Source: Lecanosticta acicola (Eukaryota; Ascomycota; Dothideomycetes; Mycosphaerellales; Mycosphaerellaceae). Taken from it: a stretch of 64,000 nt of DNA. Made by a program: the position numbers and the translations under genes. Position 1 is the stretch's first letter. The number at the start of each line of letters is the position of its first letter. The stretch spans positions 27,352 to 91,351 of the forward strand of contig CAVMBE010000101.1 in assembly GCA_963674455.1 (NCBI GenBank), read 5' to 3'. The notes beneath the pieces are model-generated. The model was given only the letters and a program-made list of their open reading frames with translations. It made no database searches and had not been told where the DNA came from. This document shows positions 20,901 to 31,092 of the stretch, one piece after another.

Positions 20901-23900
20901 AAACGAAATGCTGAAAAATTAAAAGATCTTTCGCGTGTAGTCTCTGAGGCACTCTGTATTATACCTTTCATCTTTTTCATTTTTTCTTCATCTTTTTCTA
21001 TAAGAAAAAGATGAAAAAGAAGAGCCGTTTTGAAAAAAAAAGAGTACAGGGACAGATTGCCTGCTGATTGGGTATAGCTAATTGAATTTTTACCATTCAA
21101 GGTACCAATTAGCACTAAACCGTTCCAGCATATAGCGAAATTAATATATACACTCATATCACTATGAGGTGAAGCCAAAACTCAACTTCAAACTACGAAA
21201 CCTAATACACCAATAGACATCATAGCGTAAACCCGTTTATTCAAACTTTGTCCAATAAATTGTTACTTAAAAAAAATCCTTAATAGATGATTAATACTAC
21301 CACTCATTTTTTTTTTGATTTTTTTCTTAGTAATAGTACATATTTGGACTATAAAAAGCGATAAAAATCACGTTGTTATTTTCTAAAAGTATTACAAAAT
21401 ATTTCTACCTATAGCTGTGTTTTTCTTCTAGAAAGAAAAATGGAAAAGGGCTGTAATTATATCTGATACCAATGCTTATTCAGAATCAGCACCAAAATGG
21501 CTTGGCATATCAACATCCAAACTACTGAGGTCATCTGTAAGAGGTACTCCTCTATTAAGCAATTCAGCTCTAATAGTTTTAGCCCTTTCGTTCGACCGAG
21601 CAACATTATTCGCTATTGTTGTTAGATCTCTATTTATTTCTAAACAGTTATCTAAATTTTTTTCAATAGCATTTGAACTTTTTTTCCGTAAGGGTTCAAG
21701 ATTTGAATCCTTAAGAATGGCAAGTTTAGATATAAGACTAAGAACAGACTCCTGTTTTTGATTTATTTGAAACAGTAACCTTTCCTCGTCATTACAATGT
21801 GAAGGAGGGAACAAGTATGGGTTGTGTGGAGGTTCGGAGCTTTCCCCCTTTTTAGACAAATCAGAAGAAAGTAAATCTTTGTGTTTATCTCACAAATGAA
21901 CTGTGGTTCTTCTAGTTTTAGTTAAATCTAAGACACTTTTGTCATAATATTCTTTATTTTCTAGACTTACCTGTTTGGTTTCGGCTAATTTACTAAAGAG
22001 ATATTCGCTATTTTTACTTTTGTCTACGGCAGGCTCTGAAAACACAGTAATATTTTTGCTTTTTCCAAAAGCGTCACGTTTATCAATTAGTACTCTAGCT
22101 GAAGTTGAAAATTGCACTCATTTTGTGATGTCTACTTTTAGAGTAGTAACGTTAATTACCATGTGATTACCTAAACTTGAAAATTGCACTCTTTTTATGC
22201 TGTATACTTTTAGAGAAGTAACGTTAATTACCATGCGATTACCTAATCTTGAAAGTTGCACTCTTCTTATGCTATACACATTCAGAAAAGTAACGTTAAT
22301 TAGCATGCGATTAGCTCTTGTTGAAAATTGCACTCTTTTTGACCAGGCTACTTTTATTGTATCGGTCTTAACGTTGCCACCGATACCTACACCTGCTACT
22401 ATTAGCCGTGTTGTAGCTAGTCCTGTTGCAATAATTTTTGCTGATTGTAACATATTATTTTATTTGTTTTCGCAACAATTAAATACAAGAATATAATATT
22501 AAAAAGAATAGATTTACACAACTTGTATTTATTGTGAATTTCTTATACTGTCCTTTTAGAAGGGATCACATAGAAAGTTGTACTGTAAGTATAATAATAT
22601 AATTAAGCATATTGTAAGGCACTCTGTAGACGTAAAAAAAAATGTATAATATATATAGAATATATTAGCAAGTAAAGTATAATGAAAGTAACTCTGACAA
22701 GAATAAGCTAGACTTTAAGTTTAGAGATAGTACCCCTTACCACTTATATGTTATCTTATATTTTTTGTCTTTATGCGAATTATTAACCTTTTCTTGTTAA
22801 TATATTCTATAATTAGCTAAATAGAACTGGTATACCTAATGTAAACTAATCAAGAAGAGGAAATGTACCTCTTAGAAAAAAACGTAACAATTAATATAGG
22901 ACTAGCTGTTTGACCTATTTAAACAATAATAGCATTTATTAACTATTATTATACCCTTTCTCAAAGGCTCTTAGAGCACACCTTAAACCCATAAAGCTTC
23001 GCTTTATGGGTCCAGTACCGTCTGCTCGTTGCTCTTTTACAGAAATAAAAGTGTTTAATTTTATCTCTGATTTAGATCCGCGATTGCCCATTTTGTTTCC
23101 AGACCTCTTAACTTGTTTTTGGTTAAGAAGGTCATCTTCTGACTTATTACCTTACCTGAGTAATTACTTCAGCCACTTATAACCTTTCGATTATAGTTTG
23201 GTACCAGAAGCTTTAGGGGTTCCCCGGAGTTTGGTACTGAAGAACTAAGTTGAGCTTGCTAAAGGCTCATTCAATTCCAAGATAACCAAATACTGATTTA
23301 TTAGAACTTGCTGATATTGTTGTACTAATAATACCGAAACCTGGTATTATTAATATATAAACTTCAGGATGCTAATTCTTTACACTCAATAAGAGTAATA
23401 GATGTAATCTATGTTAAAGATTTGGACTATATCTTATTCTTTTTTTTTAATACTTATTTCATTTATCTTGAAAAATGATTCAGGCTTTGTAAGCACTGCT
23501 TTTTTTAGGTTGATTATAGGCTTTTAACTCTAGCAATGTATAATACGTATTTACTAAATGCAATTTATGCAGTTTAATAGATTTAGGGGGATAGTTCTTA
23601 GTATACTTAATAAATCTAAAAACATCAGACTTAGATTGGATACTTCATTTGTAATAACCGTTTTGTCCTTTATCAAAGTATATATTACCTCCTAAGTGAT
23701 TATAAAAATGCTCAACATCGACTTTAAGCTTATTAGTTACAGAAATGGTTAATTGAGGTATGCCATTTTTAAAATAGTAACCTATAGTTCCATCTGCATC
23801 AAACAAACCTGAAAACCATGCATTGTCACTATTTAACTTATGAGGATATATAACATCTAAACCTAAGGTGCCAGATACGCTGTTAAGCTGAAGTAGACGT

Positions 23901-26900
23901 CCAGTGTGAAAGATATTACCGTTTATACGGTTTATAAGATTTATCATGCCTGGTTTATTATGTAAACGTCATCTAAGAGCTTTTACTCCTGACCTTAGTT
24001 TAATAGATCCACCTAATTTGTTTTGTATAATACGTAACATACGTTCATCATGCAGTCCTACTGTTATTTCACAGCTGGTATAACCTCTCTTACTAACTTG
24101 TAAGCTGCCGTCACCGTCTATTAAACCAGATAATCATTGATTGAAGTAAGTATCGCTATTAAAAAGATTTGCGCGTGTAGTCTCTGAGGTTCCTACTAGG
24201 TAAGAATAATGTCTTCTACTTTTCGTTACCTGCTGATTTAACCTTTGTATTGGTAAGATTTTTACCATAACGGCATATTCCATATGACTTACGTAATTAG
24301 TACTTTCCAATGATAGGTTATTCCAGCATATAGCGCAATACATATCTAAAATCGCTTTTAGAGGGGGCCATTCTGAAGTTTGACCGAAAAATCAAAAAAG
24401 ATGTTGGTATAAAATAGGGTCACCACCACCTGCTACTTCAAAGAAAGATGTGTTAAAATTTCTGTCAGTTAACACCATTGTAATTGCCTTTAATCTTGAT
24501 CTACGCATTAACTGCATGAATTTTTTTTTTATTCTCAATCTTAATTTTTATTCTTCTTATTCATTTTTAGAAAAAAAAATAAGAAAAAAATGAGAAGAAA
24601 GGTAGATACTCTTATGGTTTATATATATCACAAGATGGGACTATATCTTATTCTTCTATACCATAAAAATCTTTTAAATGATCTCATGTATACAAAGTAC
24701 GCATATCATTCATTTCATTTTTAACATATTTAGCTAAAGGTAAAAGTTCTTTATGATTAACTTTACCTGCTATAAAGATATTAGCTATTTTTAATCAAGA
24801 TAAATAATCCAAGTGTTTTTTTCCTTTTAAAGGATATAAATTTAAGTAATTTATAAGTATTTTATTACTATTTACATTAAAAGTTCTTACCCTATATTGA
24901 GGATTAGTATATGACTCTCTTGTAGCTTTTAAGGATGTATTTAATAAATCAGAAATTTCTTTCATAATATTGTATGAAGAACCATGTACAGAAGTTTGTG
25001 ATTGACTTATTTCAAATTTACATTCTATTTTAGGGTATTTACCGCTCTCTGTGCTACGTAAGGAGAAATGACCATCTGCTTCTATAAACCCTGCAAGTCA
25101 ACTAGACTTATCTAATGGAATAGAACAAGGAGATAATGTTTTAAATTTTTCTCCTTTATCATTATATCAATTAATTAATTTTATAAAAGCATTTATTTTT
25201 TCTGTTTTAAATTTACCATTAATTAGATCGATTATTTTGAAAATACCACTTTTAGAATTTATTGTTAGAATATATGCTCCTTTTCCTTTTCTCTGGTTAA
25301 TACTACCATCTCCTAATACTTTTTGTATCATTAAAGCTAAGGGTAAATCTTTTAAACCAAATACTATTTGAATGCTAGGGTAAGTTGTTTTTCCTTTAGA
25401 ATCTTTATCAGATTTTGGCACAATTATTGTACCATGACCTTCAATTAATCCTGCTAAATAATAGTTAAAGTTACAATTTGTAGGTTGCTCATTCTTGAGG
25501 CATTTTGAAAGATAGGTAGAAGAACTCTGGCGTGTAGTCTCTGAGGATCCTGATGAATTAACTAAATTCATAGTTTCCTGCGGATTGTCCTTAGCTCGTT
25601 TTCTAAAAAATAGATAACTATCTTTGTTACTTATAAAGGAGTTTCCCGCATATAGCCAGATTTTTTTTACTAGCCGGCACAATATAAGGCCACCGGCTAA
25701 AACGGGCAGTGATAATAGAAGTAAAACAGCGGTCACTATAACTGCTCATCCAAATAAGGCTAACTTGTGTAATCTTATACCTGGACTTCTCATGTTCAGT
25801 ATTGTAGTAATGAAATTCATCGCTCCAAGTAAACTACTTATACCAGATAAGTGTAAGGCAAAAATGGCCAAGTCTACACTCGGTCCACTGTGACTTTGTA
25901 TACCTGATAACGGAGGGTACAATGTTCATCCTGTACCCGCTCCATTTTCTATAGTACTAGCGAATATGAATAACACTAGACTAGGAGGTAATAATCAAAA
26001 ACTTATATTATTTAATCTAGGGAATCTTTTACCGATTAAAAGAAATATTTACTTTTAATCCTACATAGTTAGTTTTTTAACTCCAATGTAGAGGTAGTTT
26101 CCTACCTGGACGGACTATGTCTTCATCCACCACTATTTTTCTTCTTTTTCTCGTTTTTCTGTTTTTAAATGAAAATAAAGACGAAAAAAAAAAATTAGCC
26201 GTTGGTGGAGCTTCGCGTGTAGTCTCTGAGGATCCTACTAATAATTTATTTAACAGCAAAAAATTACTTTGGTTTCCTGCACATTCTTCCCATGTATACA
26301 TAAGTATTACGACTAATTCAGTTAAATTATAACTTTAGAGGTAAATTAAACGCGGTTTATTTACCCCAATTAGGTGTCTATGTATCTGTTAACTGGAAGC
26401 TAGCTTCCATAATTCGAGAGATTCTATGCATATAGCGTAGTAATAATAAAGATCTTTACAGATCTTCACGGCATTCCCTTTTTATTGAATCACAAGAGGA
26501 AAATATATGTAAATTTACAAGAAAATAACTAACTTATCTAAATGGTCTCAACTAAACTTTGTTCTAGCTCTATTCATTTTTCCTTTTAAGTTATCTATTA
26601 CTAAGAGATTTGCATCTGTGTAATGCTCATTTCTTAATACTAATTTAACTGCTTCACACCAGTCAAGATAATCTAGATGTTTAGATGAGAATAATGGAAA
26701 AGCTTTGAAATAATTAGTAATAATTGTCAGGGAACTACGGCTTGTTGCAGCTAAAGAGTAATATTCATTACCTGTAGATATTTGTTTTCTAGTTAAAAGA
26801 TTACAATTCAAGAATTGTGCTATTAGATTCATAATTTCAAAATAACTTTCATTAAATTTAGGTTCCTTCGCCGGATCTATCATTCTTTGTTCTATTCTTA

Positions 26901-29900
26901 ATCTACAAGACACTTTTCTCTTTATAGCTCCAGTTTCTTTTTTTGTATGTTGTATAGAAAAACTACCATCTGCATCCACAAAACCAGCTAATCAACTGTC
27001 ATTACTTAAACTACTAGATTTAATAGGCAGTTTAGGTATGTTTGATTTATGGTTTTGGTTTAACCAATCTATTAAAAGATAAAGCTTGTTAATTTTTGGC
27101 GTCCTTAGTTCCCCATTAACCAAACTTACTAATCTTTTAAGTCCTTTTACAGGAGAAACTGTTAATACGCAAGCATTATCTTTAGGTTTATATGCAATAT
27201 GTCCATATTGTATTATGTCCAGTAGTTTTTTAGCTAATGGTTCATTTTTTAAACCAAAAGTAATACAAAACCTAGGATTATGCTTTTTTTTTACATTAGT
27301 TAAATCCTTGGATATTCAAATATGTCCATCACCTTCAAATAAACCTGCTAGATAACTGCTTTTATTAGATGTTCTGTTCGTTTGCGTAGTTTCGCACAAT
27401 AAGTTGTTATTTCCATAAATATTTTTCTCTTTTTTTTCAATGGGTCCATTTTCTTTTGCCATATCTGGACCCCCGACTAATAATGGTAGTAAGAAATTCA
27501 GTATATTATAAACTTTCATTTATAATTTGGACTATATCTTCACCCCGTGCAAGGAAAATACTGGACGGGGGCATAACGTGTAGTCTCTGAGGATCCCCAA
27601 TATAATTAAGAGGTTTCCTGCGGATTGTCCATTAAACTTGTTTTTTTTACAATTTATATTTTTTTTGATATTTATAGTTTGTGTACGCTTCTAATAAATT
27701 AAAGTTTTCACATAATCTTACAAAAAAACTTTAGGAGTTTCCCGCATATAGTTATGTAATAAGAGTGAGATTACTATCACTCACGGCAATTTCTTGTATT
27801 GTTAGTTATAATGTTAAAGGATCTGGCCTAAAGTTCATTCAGGGGACCGGTATCTAAGTGGCTAAAGTTGTAAGTTTTACGTTTACTGTTAAACTGTGAT
27901 TTAATGTACTCCACTTGGGTAATTTCTTCTTTAGAAAGTATATCACCACTAGCTCGAATATCTTTAACTCGTTTCCAGTCTTTGTAAGCTAAATACTTAG
28001 AAGAATACATAGGAAAACGATCAAAATAAGCTATTACCTTTTCATGACTTATAGAACTGTGGGCTATTACCATAAAGGCAAAAAACAACTTTTCACCTTT
28101 TTGTCTAGTTCTAGAGTAAACATTTACATTTAAGTAGCTGGCTATTAAACTTAATACTGTAAAGTAACTACTAGCTCCAGTTTCACCTCTATGATAATTT
28201 TGTCTTAATTCTATACGAAAAAAAGTTTGTACTCTTTTACTTGTAATGTTACCTTTTTTCTTACGATCAGTTAAAGTAATAGAAAAGTTAGCATCGCCAT
28301 CACTGAAGCCGGCTAGTCAACTATTGCTATCAATAAGCGAACTATCTATAGGTAGACAATTTATGCTACAATTATCAAATTGATTAAACCAAGCAATAGC
28401 TCTATGTAATGCTTCTATTTTGGGTGTACGCATATAACCGTTAATTAAGCTTATTATGTGTAGAACGTCATCTTTTTTCTGAATCTTTCATAACACATAT
28501 CCTGCATCTTTTTTATGGTATACTTTACCCACCTTAGTAATAAAAGCCAATTTATCTGCCAGAGGTCTGTCAGGTAAACTGAATACAACTATTATCATAG
28601 GACGGTACTTTTTAGTATTAGTCTTTTCATCATGAACAGCTATAGAACCATCCGCTTCGATTAGCCCTGCTAGATACGGACCAATAAAACCAGATGACTT
28701 TGGCGCTGTCTTAACTGTGCTTAACCATTTAGAAACTTTAACATTATAATTTAACTTTTTAATTTTACCAAAACCTCCTATAAGTGCGGGCATACGTTTT
28801 ACTCATAATCTTTCGAAAATGAACGGACTATATCTTTATCTTTTAAGTAAAATTAATAATTACTTACTAAGATATTTCACGTGTAGTCTCTGAGGAACCT
28901 ACTAGATAAGAATTATCTTTCTTATTTTTGGTTTCCTGCTGATTGCCTAATCCTTTAAAATGTCACTGTATTCCACTGCTATTCTGTAGTCCGCGGTACT
29001 AGTTCTAAAGGCTCTAAAGGGATTCCAGCATATAGTGAAAAGTAAGTTAAATATTTCTATCTAACCCGGCCATGCCTTTCTATGTAATCTTTATATGTGA
29101 ACTCTCATTTACCTCTGTAATAACCAGGTTTTTCACCTTTTAAATATTCTCTAATAATTTGACGATCTCCTTTTAAATGGTTAGCTAAGCTGTTTAATGA
29201 TGGAAATTCAAGATCTTTACTTGAATCACCTTTAAATTTAGCTAATATAGTTTTAGATGAAGGATGTTTAACAGTATATAATTTACGTTTGTTAGAAACT
29301 AACTTTGATATTTCCTCTATACTTAGTAAATTAGTATTATCCGATTCTTCTATTATCCCCATAGAAAAGAAAAAGCTGTCTAAATACAAGTGACCATTGT
29401 CTAAACAAGTACTTAAAGTTTTATGATGTATTTTAATTGCATCATACATAAGGTTTTTCGATTCAAATATGTATAACAGAGTAAAATCTTCTGAATTGTA
29501 CATGTATATTGGAGTACCTTTTTGCTTACGTAACTTATCTCGTATTTCTTGACTCATCGGTTTATGATAGCCAGAACTACTTGCTACTAAGTCTACGTTT
29601 AATCTTGGTTTTAATGTATCAATAAAGTGTTGCTCTAATTTAAGTACTTCATCTAAAGTACATTCTTCATCTACTATATATATAGTTAAGTTAACATTAT
29701 TAAAACCGTGTTTGTTAAAATAACGTAATACCCTACGTGCTTTAGTGTTAAGTATTGAAGGCATAAAATAAGAACTTATTCTGTTATATAAATTTATAGA
29801 ATGTCCTACATAAGCATGTTTGTTACCTTCTCATACATATACACCTTTTTGGTTTTTAGCTACTTTAAGTATAACTTTCCTATTAGCGTAAGGGTTTTCC

Positions 29901-30262
29901 ACGTATACCTTAGTATATTCAGGTATATCGTTTTTCTTATTGTTATTTTGGTTATTGTTGTTATTATCGTCTGTTATTATAATATCTATGTTTTGGTTAT
30001 AAACTTGAGAGATTGTATGAAAATTAAGATTAGATAGTCTTCATTTGTCGACCATGAAGAATATCATAAGTATAGCGTGTGCAGTAATTATACTGTTATA
30101 TAGTTGATTATCTGCTATATATTGAACCCCTGGTCCACTAAGCTCAAGCCTTATTAGTACAGAAAATGCGGTTCCTAATAGACCTGAAAATAGTGCAAAT
30201 ATAAGATACAAAGTACCTATGTCTTTTGCATTACTAGACAGGAATCAACGTTCTAATCACAT
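17999..30262 (-). CDS. cox1: Cytochrome c oxidase subunit 1 (9 exons)
   Basis: Catalytic subunit of complex IV. Exons: 30262..30051, 28794..28767, 27498..27457, 26024..25692, 24487..24383, 23371..23274, 21233..21185, 19855..19460 and 18331..17999; they sum to 1596 nt, 531 aa. ATG is chosen at [17 protein letters not shown]; an in-frame TAA lies upstream. Ligand segments are intact: A-H-A (haem a), H-P-E-V-Y (His-Tyr pair), H-H-M (CuB) and H-F-H (haem a3/a). Introns interrupt right at H-P-E-V-Y and H-H-M, as is usual for homing introns in conserved sites. Exact exon ends rest on protein continuity. The gene's leader and its 3' end both have extra copies elsewhere. Confidence 0.95.
18332..19459 (-). 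other. Group I intron 8 of cox1
   Basis: Core motifs on the plus strand: TTGGACTATATTTT (18343), GTGTAGTCTCTGAGGAGCC (18412), TTTCCTGCTGGTTGTC (18453), TTTCCAGCATATAGTG (18531). Confidence 0.88.
18569..19459 (-). CDS. GIY-YIG homing endonuclease, cox1 intron 8
   Basis: In frame with exon 8 and open to TAA at 18569 (about 296 codons). The GIY-YIG core is [12 protein letters not shown] ... [11 protein letters not shown], with the catalytic Arg, followed by [13 protein letters not shown] (catalytic Glu) and [13 protein letters not shown]-like DNA-binding repeats lie in the C-terminal part (P-Q-Y-G-I-G-G and P-S-I-N-A-A-K). A short GC-rich insertion (about 18797-18845, TCCTTCGGAGCC ... GGCGAAGCC) adds A-K-A-P-K-E-T-S-K without breaking the frame. 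Looks intact. Confidence 0.88.
19856..21184 (-). other. Group I intron 7 of cox1
   Basis: Core motifs: TCGGACTATATCTTCAT (19972), GTGTAGTCTCTGAGGC (20936), GCCTGCTGATTGGG (21060) and TTCCAGCATATAGCG (21123). Splits S from H-H-M. Confidence 0.88.
20060..21184 (-). CDS. LAGLIDADG homing endonuclease, cox1 intron 7
   Basis: In frame with exon 7 (V-V-W-S-W-V-L-A-S-P-H-S) to TAG at 20060, about 374 codons including the linker, with several TGA-Trp. Two complete motifs: [12 protein letters not shown] (near 20830) and [12 protein letters not shown] (near 20470). Both metal-binding acids are present, so it should be active. Confidence 0.88.
21476..22453 (-). CDS. ORF325, atp9-started charged protein inside cox1 intron 6
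   Basis: A 325-codon code-4 ORF (TGA-Trp at 22118, 21890). Residues 1-25 copy Atp9 ([15 protein letters not shown] ... G-V-G-I-G). Residues ~35-115 are about 3.5 tandem copies of a 24-aa unit with R-V-Q-F-S and N-R-M-V-I-N-V-T. Then comes Q-F-S-T-S-A-R, reminiscent of a presequence cleavage motif, and ~200 charged, probably helical residues ending [11 protein letters not shown]. The paralog ORF227 (56951-57634) shares the atp9 start, Q-F-S-T-S-A, a conserved TGA-Trp and the ending M-P-x-H-F-G-x-x-S-E. It is in the sense orientation within the intron, but has a cox1-type leader (22455-22650). No known family. Confidence 0.78.
22128..22345 (-). repeat. 72-bp tandem repeat within ORF325
   Basis: Three copies of a 72-bp unit (plus strand core AGTAACGTTAATTACCATGC, at 22146, 22218 and 22290), all in frame, encoding 24-aa repeats. 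Confidence 0.88.
22455..22650 (-). repeat. cox1-leader-like block, copy A (in front of ORF325)
   Basis: Same orientation as the cox1 leader at 30355-30735 and the exact reverse of 56765-56950. Shared core CGCAACAATTAAATACAAGA and TAGATTTACACAACTTGTAT. Confidence 0.9.
23372..24382 (-). other. Group I intron 5 of cox1
   Basis: Core motifs: TTTGGACTATATCTTATT (23420), CGTGTAGTCTCTGAGG (24173), CCTGCTGATTTA (24229) and TTCCAGCATATAGCG (24321). Sits between F-F-G and H-P-E-V-Y. Confidence 0.88.
23434..24382 (-). CDS. LAGLIDADG homing endonuclease, cox1 intron 5
   Basis: In frame with exon 5 ([12 protein letters not shown]) to TAA at 23434, about 316 codons. Motifs [12 protein letters not shown] (near 24130) and [12 protein letters not shown] (near 23815) are both complete. 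The two halves each contain the S-I-K-L / G-N-I-Y type strand. Looks intact. Confidence 0.88.
24488..25691 (-). other. Group I intron 4 of cox1
   Basis: Core motifs: GGGACTATATCTTATT (24637), GCGTGTAGTCTCTGAGGATCC (25529; first 20 shown elsewhere), TTTCCTGCGGATTGTC (25573) and TTTCCCGCATATAGCC (25641). Confidence 0.88.
24648..25691 (-). CDS. LAGLIDADG endonuclease, cox1 intron 4, altered first motif
   Basis: In frame with exon 4 (P-V-L-A-G-G-L-I-L) to TAA at 24648, about 348 codons. Motif 1 reads [12 protein letters not shown], with His at the position of the metal-binding acid; motif 2, [12 protein letters not shown], is normal. The rest of the fold is well kept and free of stops. Loss of one of the two active-site acids usually abolishes double-strand cleavage, so this may be a nicking enzyme, a splicing maturase or an early stage of decay. 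Confidence 0.87.
26025..27456 (-). other. Group I intron 3 of cox1
   Basis: Core motifs: ACGGACTATGTCTTCATCC (26109), CGTGTAGTCTCTGAGGATCC (26215), TTTCCTGCACATTCTT (26273). Sits between G-G-P-D-M-A and F-P-R-L-N-N. Confidence 0.87.
26515..27456 (-). CDS. LAGLIDADG homing endonuclease, cox1 intron 3
   Basis: In frame with exon 3 to TAA at 26515, about 314 codons, TGA-Trp at 26548 and others. Motifs [12 protein letters not shown] (near 27340) and [12 protein letters not shown] (near 26985) are complete. Followed by [11 protein letters not shown], the typical domain 2 end. Looks intact. Confidence 0.88.
27499..28766 (-). other. Group I intron 2 of cox1
   Basis: Core motifs: TTTGGACTATATCTTCACC (27526), CGTGTAGTCTCTGAGGATCC (27576), TTTCCTGCGGATTGTCC (27613) and TTTCCCGCATATAG (27738). 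Sits between G-G-F-G and N-F-L-L-P. Confidence 0.88.
27828..28766 (-). CDS. LAGLIDADG homing endonuclease, cox1 intron 2
   Basis: In frame with mini-exon 2 ([10 protein letters not shown]) to TAG at 27828, about 313 codons. Motifs: [12 protein letters not shown] (near 28680) and [12 protein letters not shown] (near 28310). In the second the Gly after the acid is Ala, but both acids remain. No stops. Probably active. Confidence 0.87.
28795..30050 (-). other. Group I intron 1 of cox1
   Basis: Core motifs: ACGGACTATATCTTTATC (28823), CGTGTAGTCTCTGAGGAACC (28879), TTTCCTGCTGATTGCC (28931) and TTCCAGCATATAGTG (29022). Sits between F-F-M-V and M-P-A-L. Confidence 0.88.
29057..30050 (-). CDS. GIY-YIG homing endonuclease, cox1 intron 1
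   Basis: In frame with exon 1 to TAG at 29057, about 331 codons. A low-complexity Asn stretch ([10 protein letters not shown]) precedes the nuclease domain. Core: [20 protein letters not shown] with the following Y-N-R, then [13 protein letters not shown] (catalytic Glu) and a C-terminal NUMOD-like part ([12 protein letters not shown]). Looks intact. GIY is replaced by GVY, a tolerated variant. Confidence 0.87.
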
Positions 30263-30354
30263 GCTTATATCGCTTTTTATTATTTCAATATCTCTGATAT
30301 CCTCATGACTTATACTATTAGAATTTATACTTGTACTGGTAATTTAAGAAAAAT

Positions 30355-30735
30355 GAATTCTCGCAACAATTAAATACAAAAATATAATATTAAAAAGAAT
30401 AGATTTACACAACTTGTATTTATTGTGAATTCCTTATACTATTATATGTCTTTTTTTTTCTTGCCATAGCAGCTTCTTAACTTAATACTATAGTATTTAT
30501 CAATAATATGCATATGATATATTATTTACAATAGTGTATATCAGTATAAAGTGTTTAAATTAAGAGCACTTAAAAATAATAGCTTTTTTTTTTTATAAAA
30601 TGGCAAGGGCGAAAAGAAGAAAAGGTCTACAAAAAGTATAATAATATAATTAAGCATATTGTAACGTACTTTCTAGGTATTTACAAAGGGAATAAAAAAA
30701 TGTATAATATATGTAGAATATATCAGCAAGCTAAT
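30355..30735 (-). promoter_or_regulatory. cox1 leader block, copy B (source copy)
   Basis: Lies immediately upstream of cox1. Matched in full, inverted, at 59330-59715, and in its gene-proximal half at 22455-22650 and 56765-56950. Shared parts include CGCAACAATTAAATACAAAA, AAGTATAATAATATAATTAA and a GC-richer CTTGCCATAGCAGCTTCTTA. Its reuse before three other ORFs suggests it holds the promoter and/or a processing site; no transcript start can be read from sequence. Confidence 0.6.
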
Positions 30736-30814
30736 GTAAACCTATAATTATATAAGCGGTAAGCCTTTATTAAAAAAGAAAGTGGAAATAAATGAGAGAA
30801 AAGGAAAAGAAAGA

Positions 30815-31020
30815 AAAAAAAACATATAATATATATGTAATATATATAGGACCTAAATGCTAATGCTAAATTCTAATTCCTAACGTGCAATTATACAAAC
30901 GATAGCCCTTAATTTTATAAAAAAATACATACAATAGATATGTAATATATATAGAACCTAAATAGTAAATTCTAATGCCTAACTTGGAATTATACAAACA
31001 ATAGCCCTTAATTTTTTAAT
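30815..31020. repeat. Tandem duplication, ~100-bp unit
   Basis: Two copies of a unit containing TGTAATATATATAG, CCTAAATG/AG, TTCTAAT and CAATAGCCCTTAATTTT (30898-30916 and 31001-31017). Noncoding, between ORF177 and the cox1 leader. Confidence 0.75.
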
Positions 31021-31092
31021 TCTTATACTAGGAAAAAAATAAAAAAAAACGGAGGCTATAGACCATAAACTAACAAGCTAAAGTAAAATCCA

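Larger units (their letters stand above)
21234..23273 (-). other. Intron 6 of cox1, with lost endonuclease and inserted accessory ORF
   Basis: Between Y-L-G-(M) and V-Y-A-M-M. The 5' part keeps non-coding remnants of the usual pre-endonuclease sequence (G-C-T-C-G-T-T-G-C-T-C-T-T-T-T-A-C at 23028 as DNA, the Q-R-V-D-G region, and CCAGAAGCTTTAGGGGTTCC at 23203), broken by many stops. No LAGLIDADG domain follows. Instead 21476-22660 carries ORF325 with its own leader. 22800-23030 shows nothing else. Confidence 0.75.

Noticed and set aside
21890..22117. Separate short ORFs at 21476-21859, 21890-22117 and 22118-22453
   Set aside because: They are one ORF under code 4; the breaks are TGA codons in the same frame.
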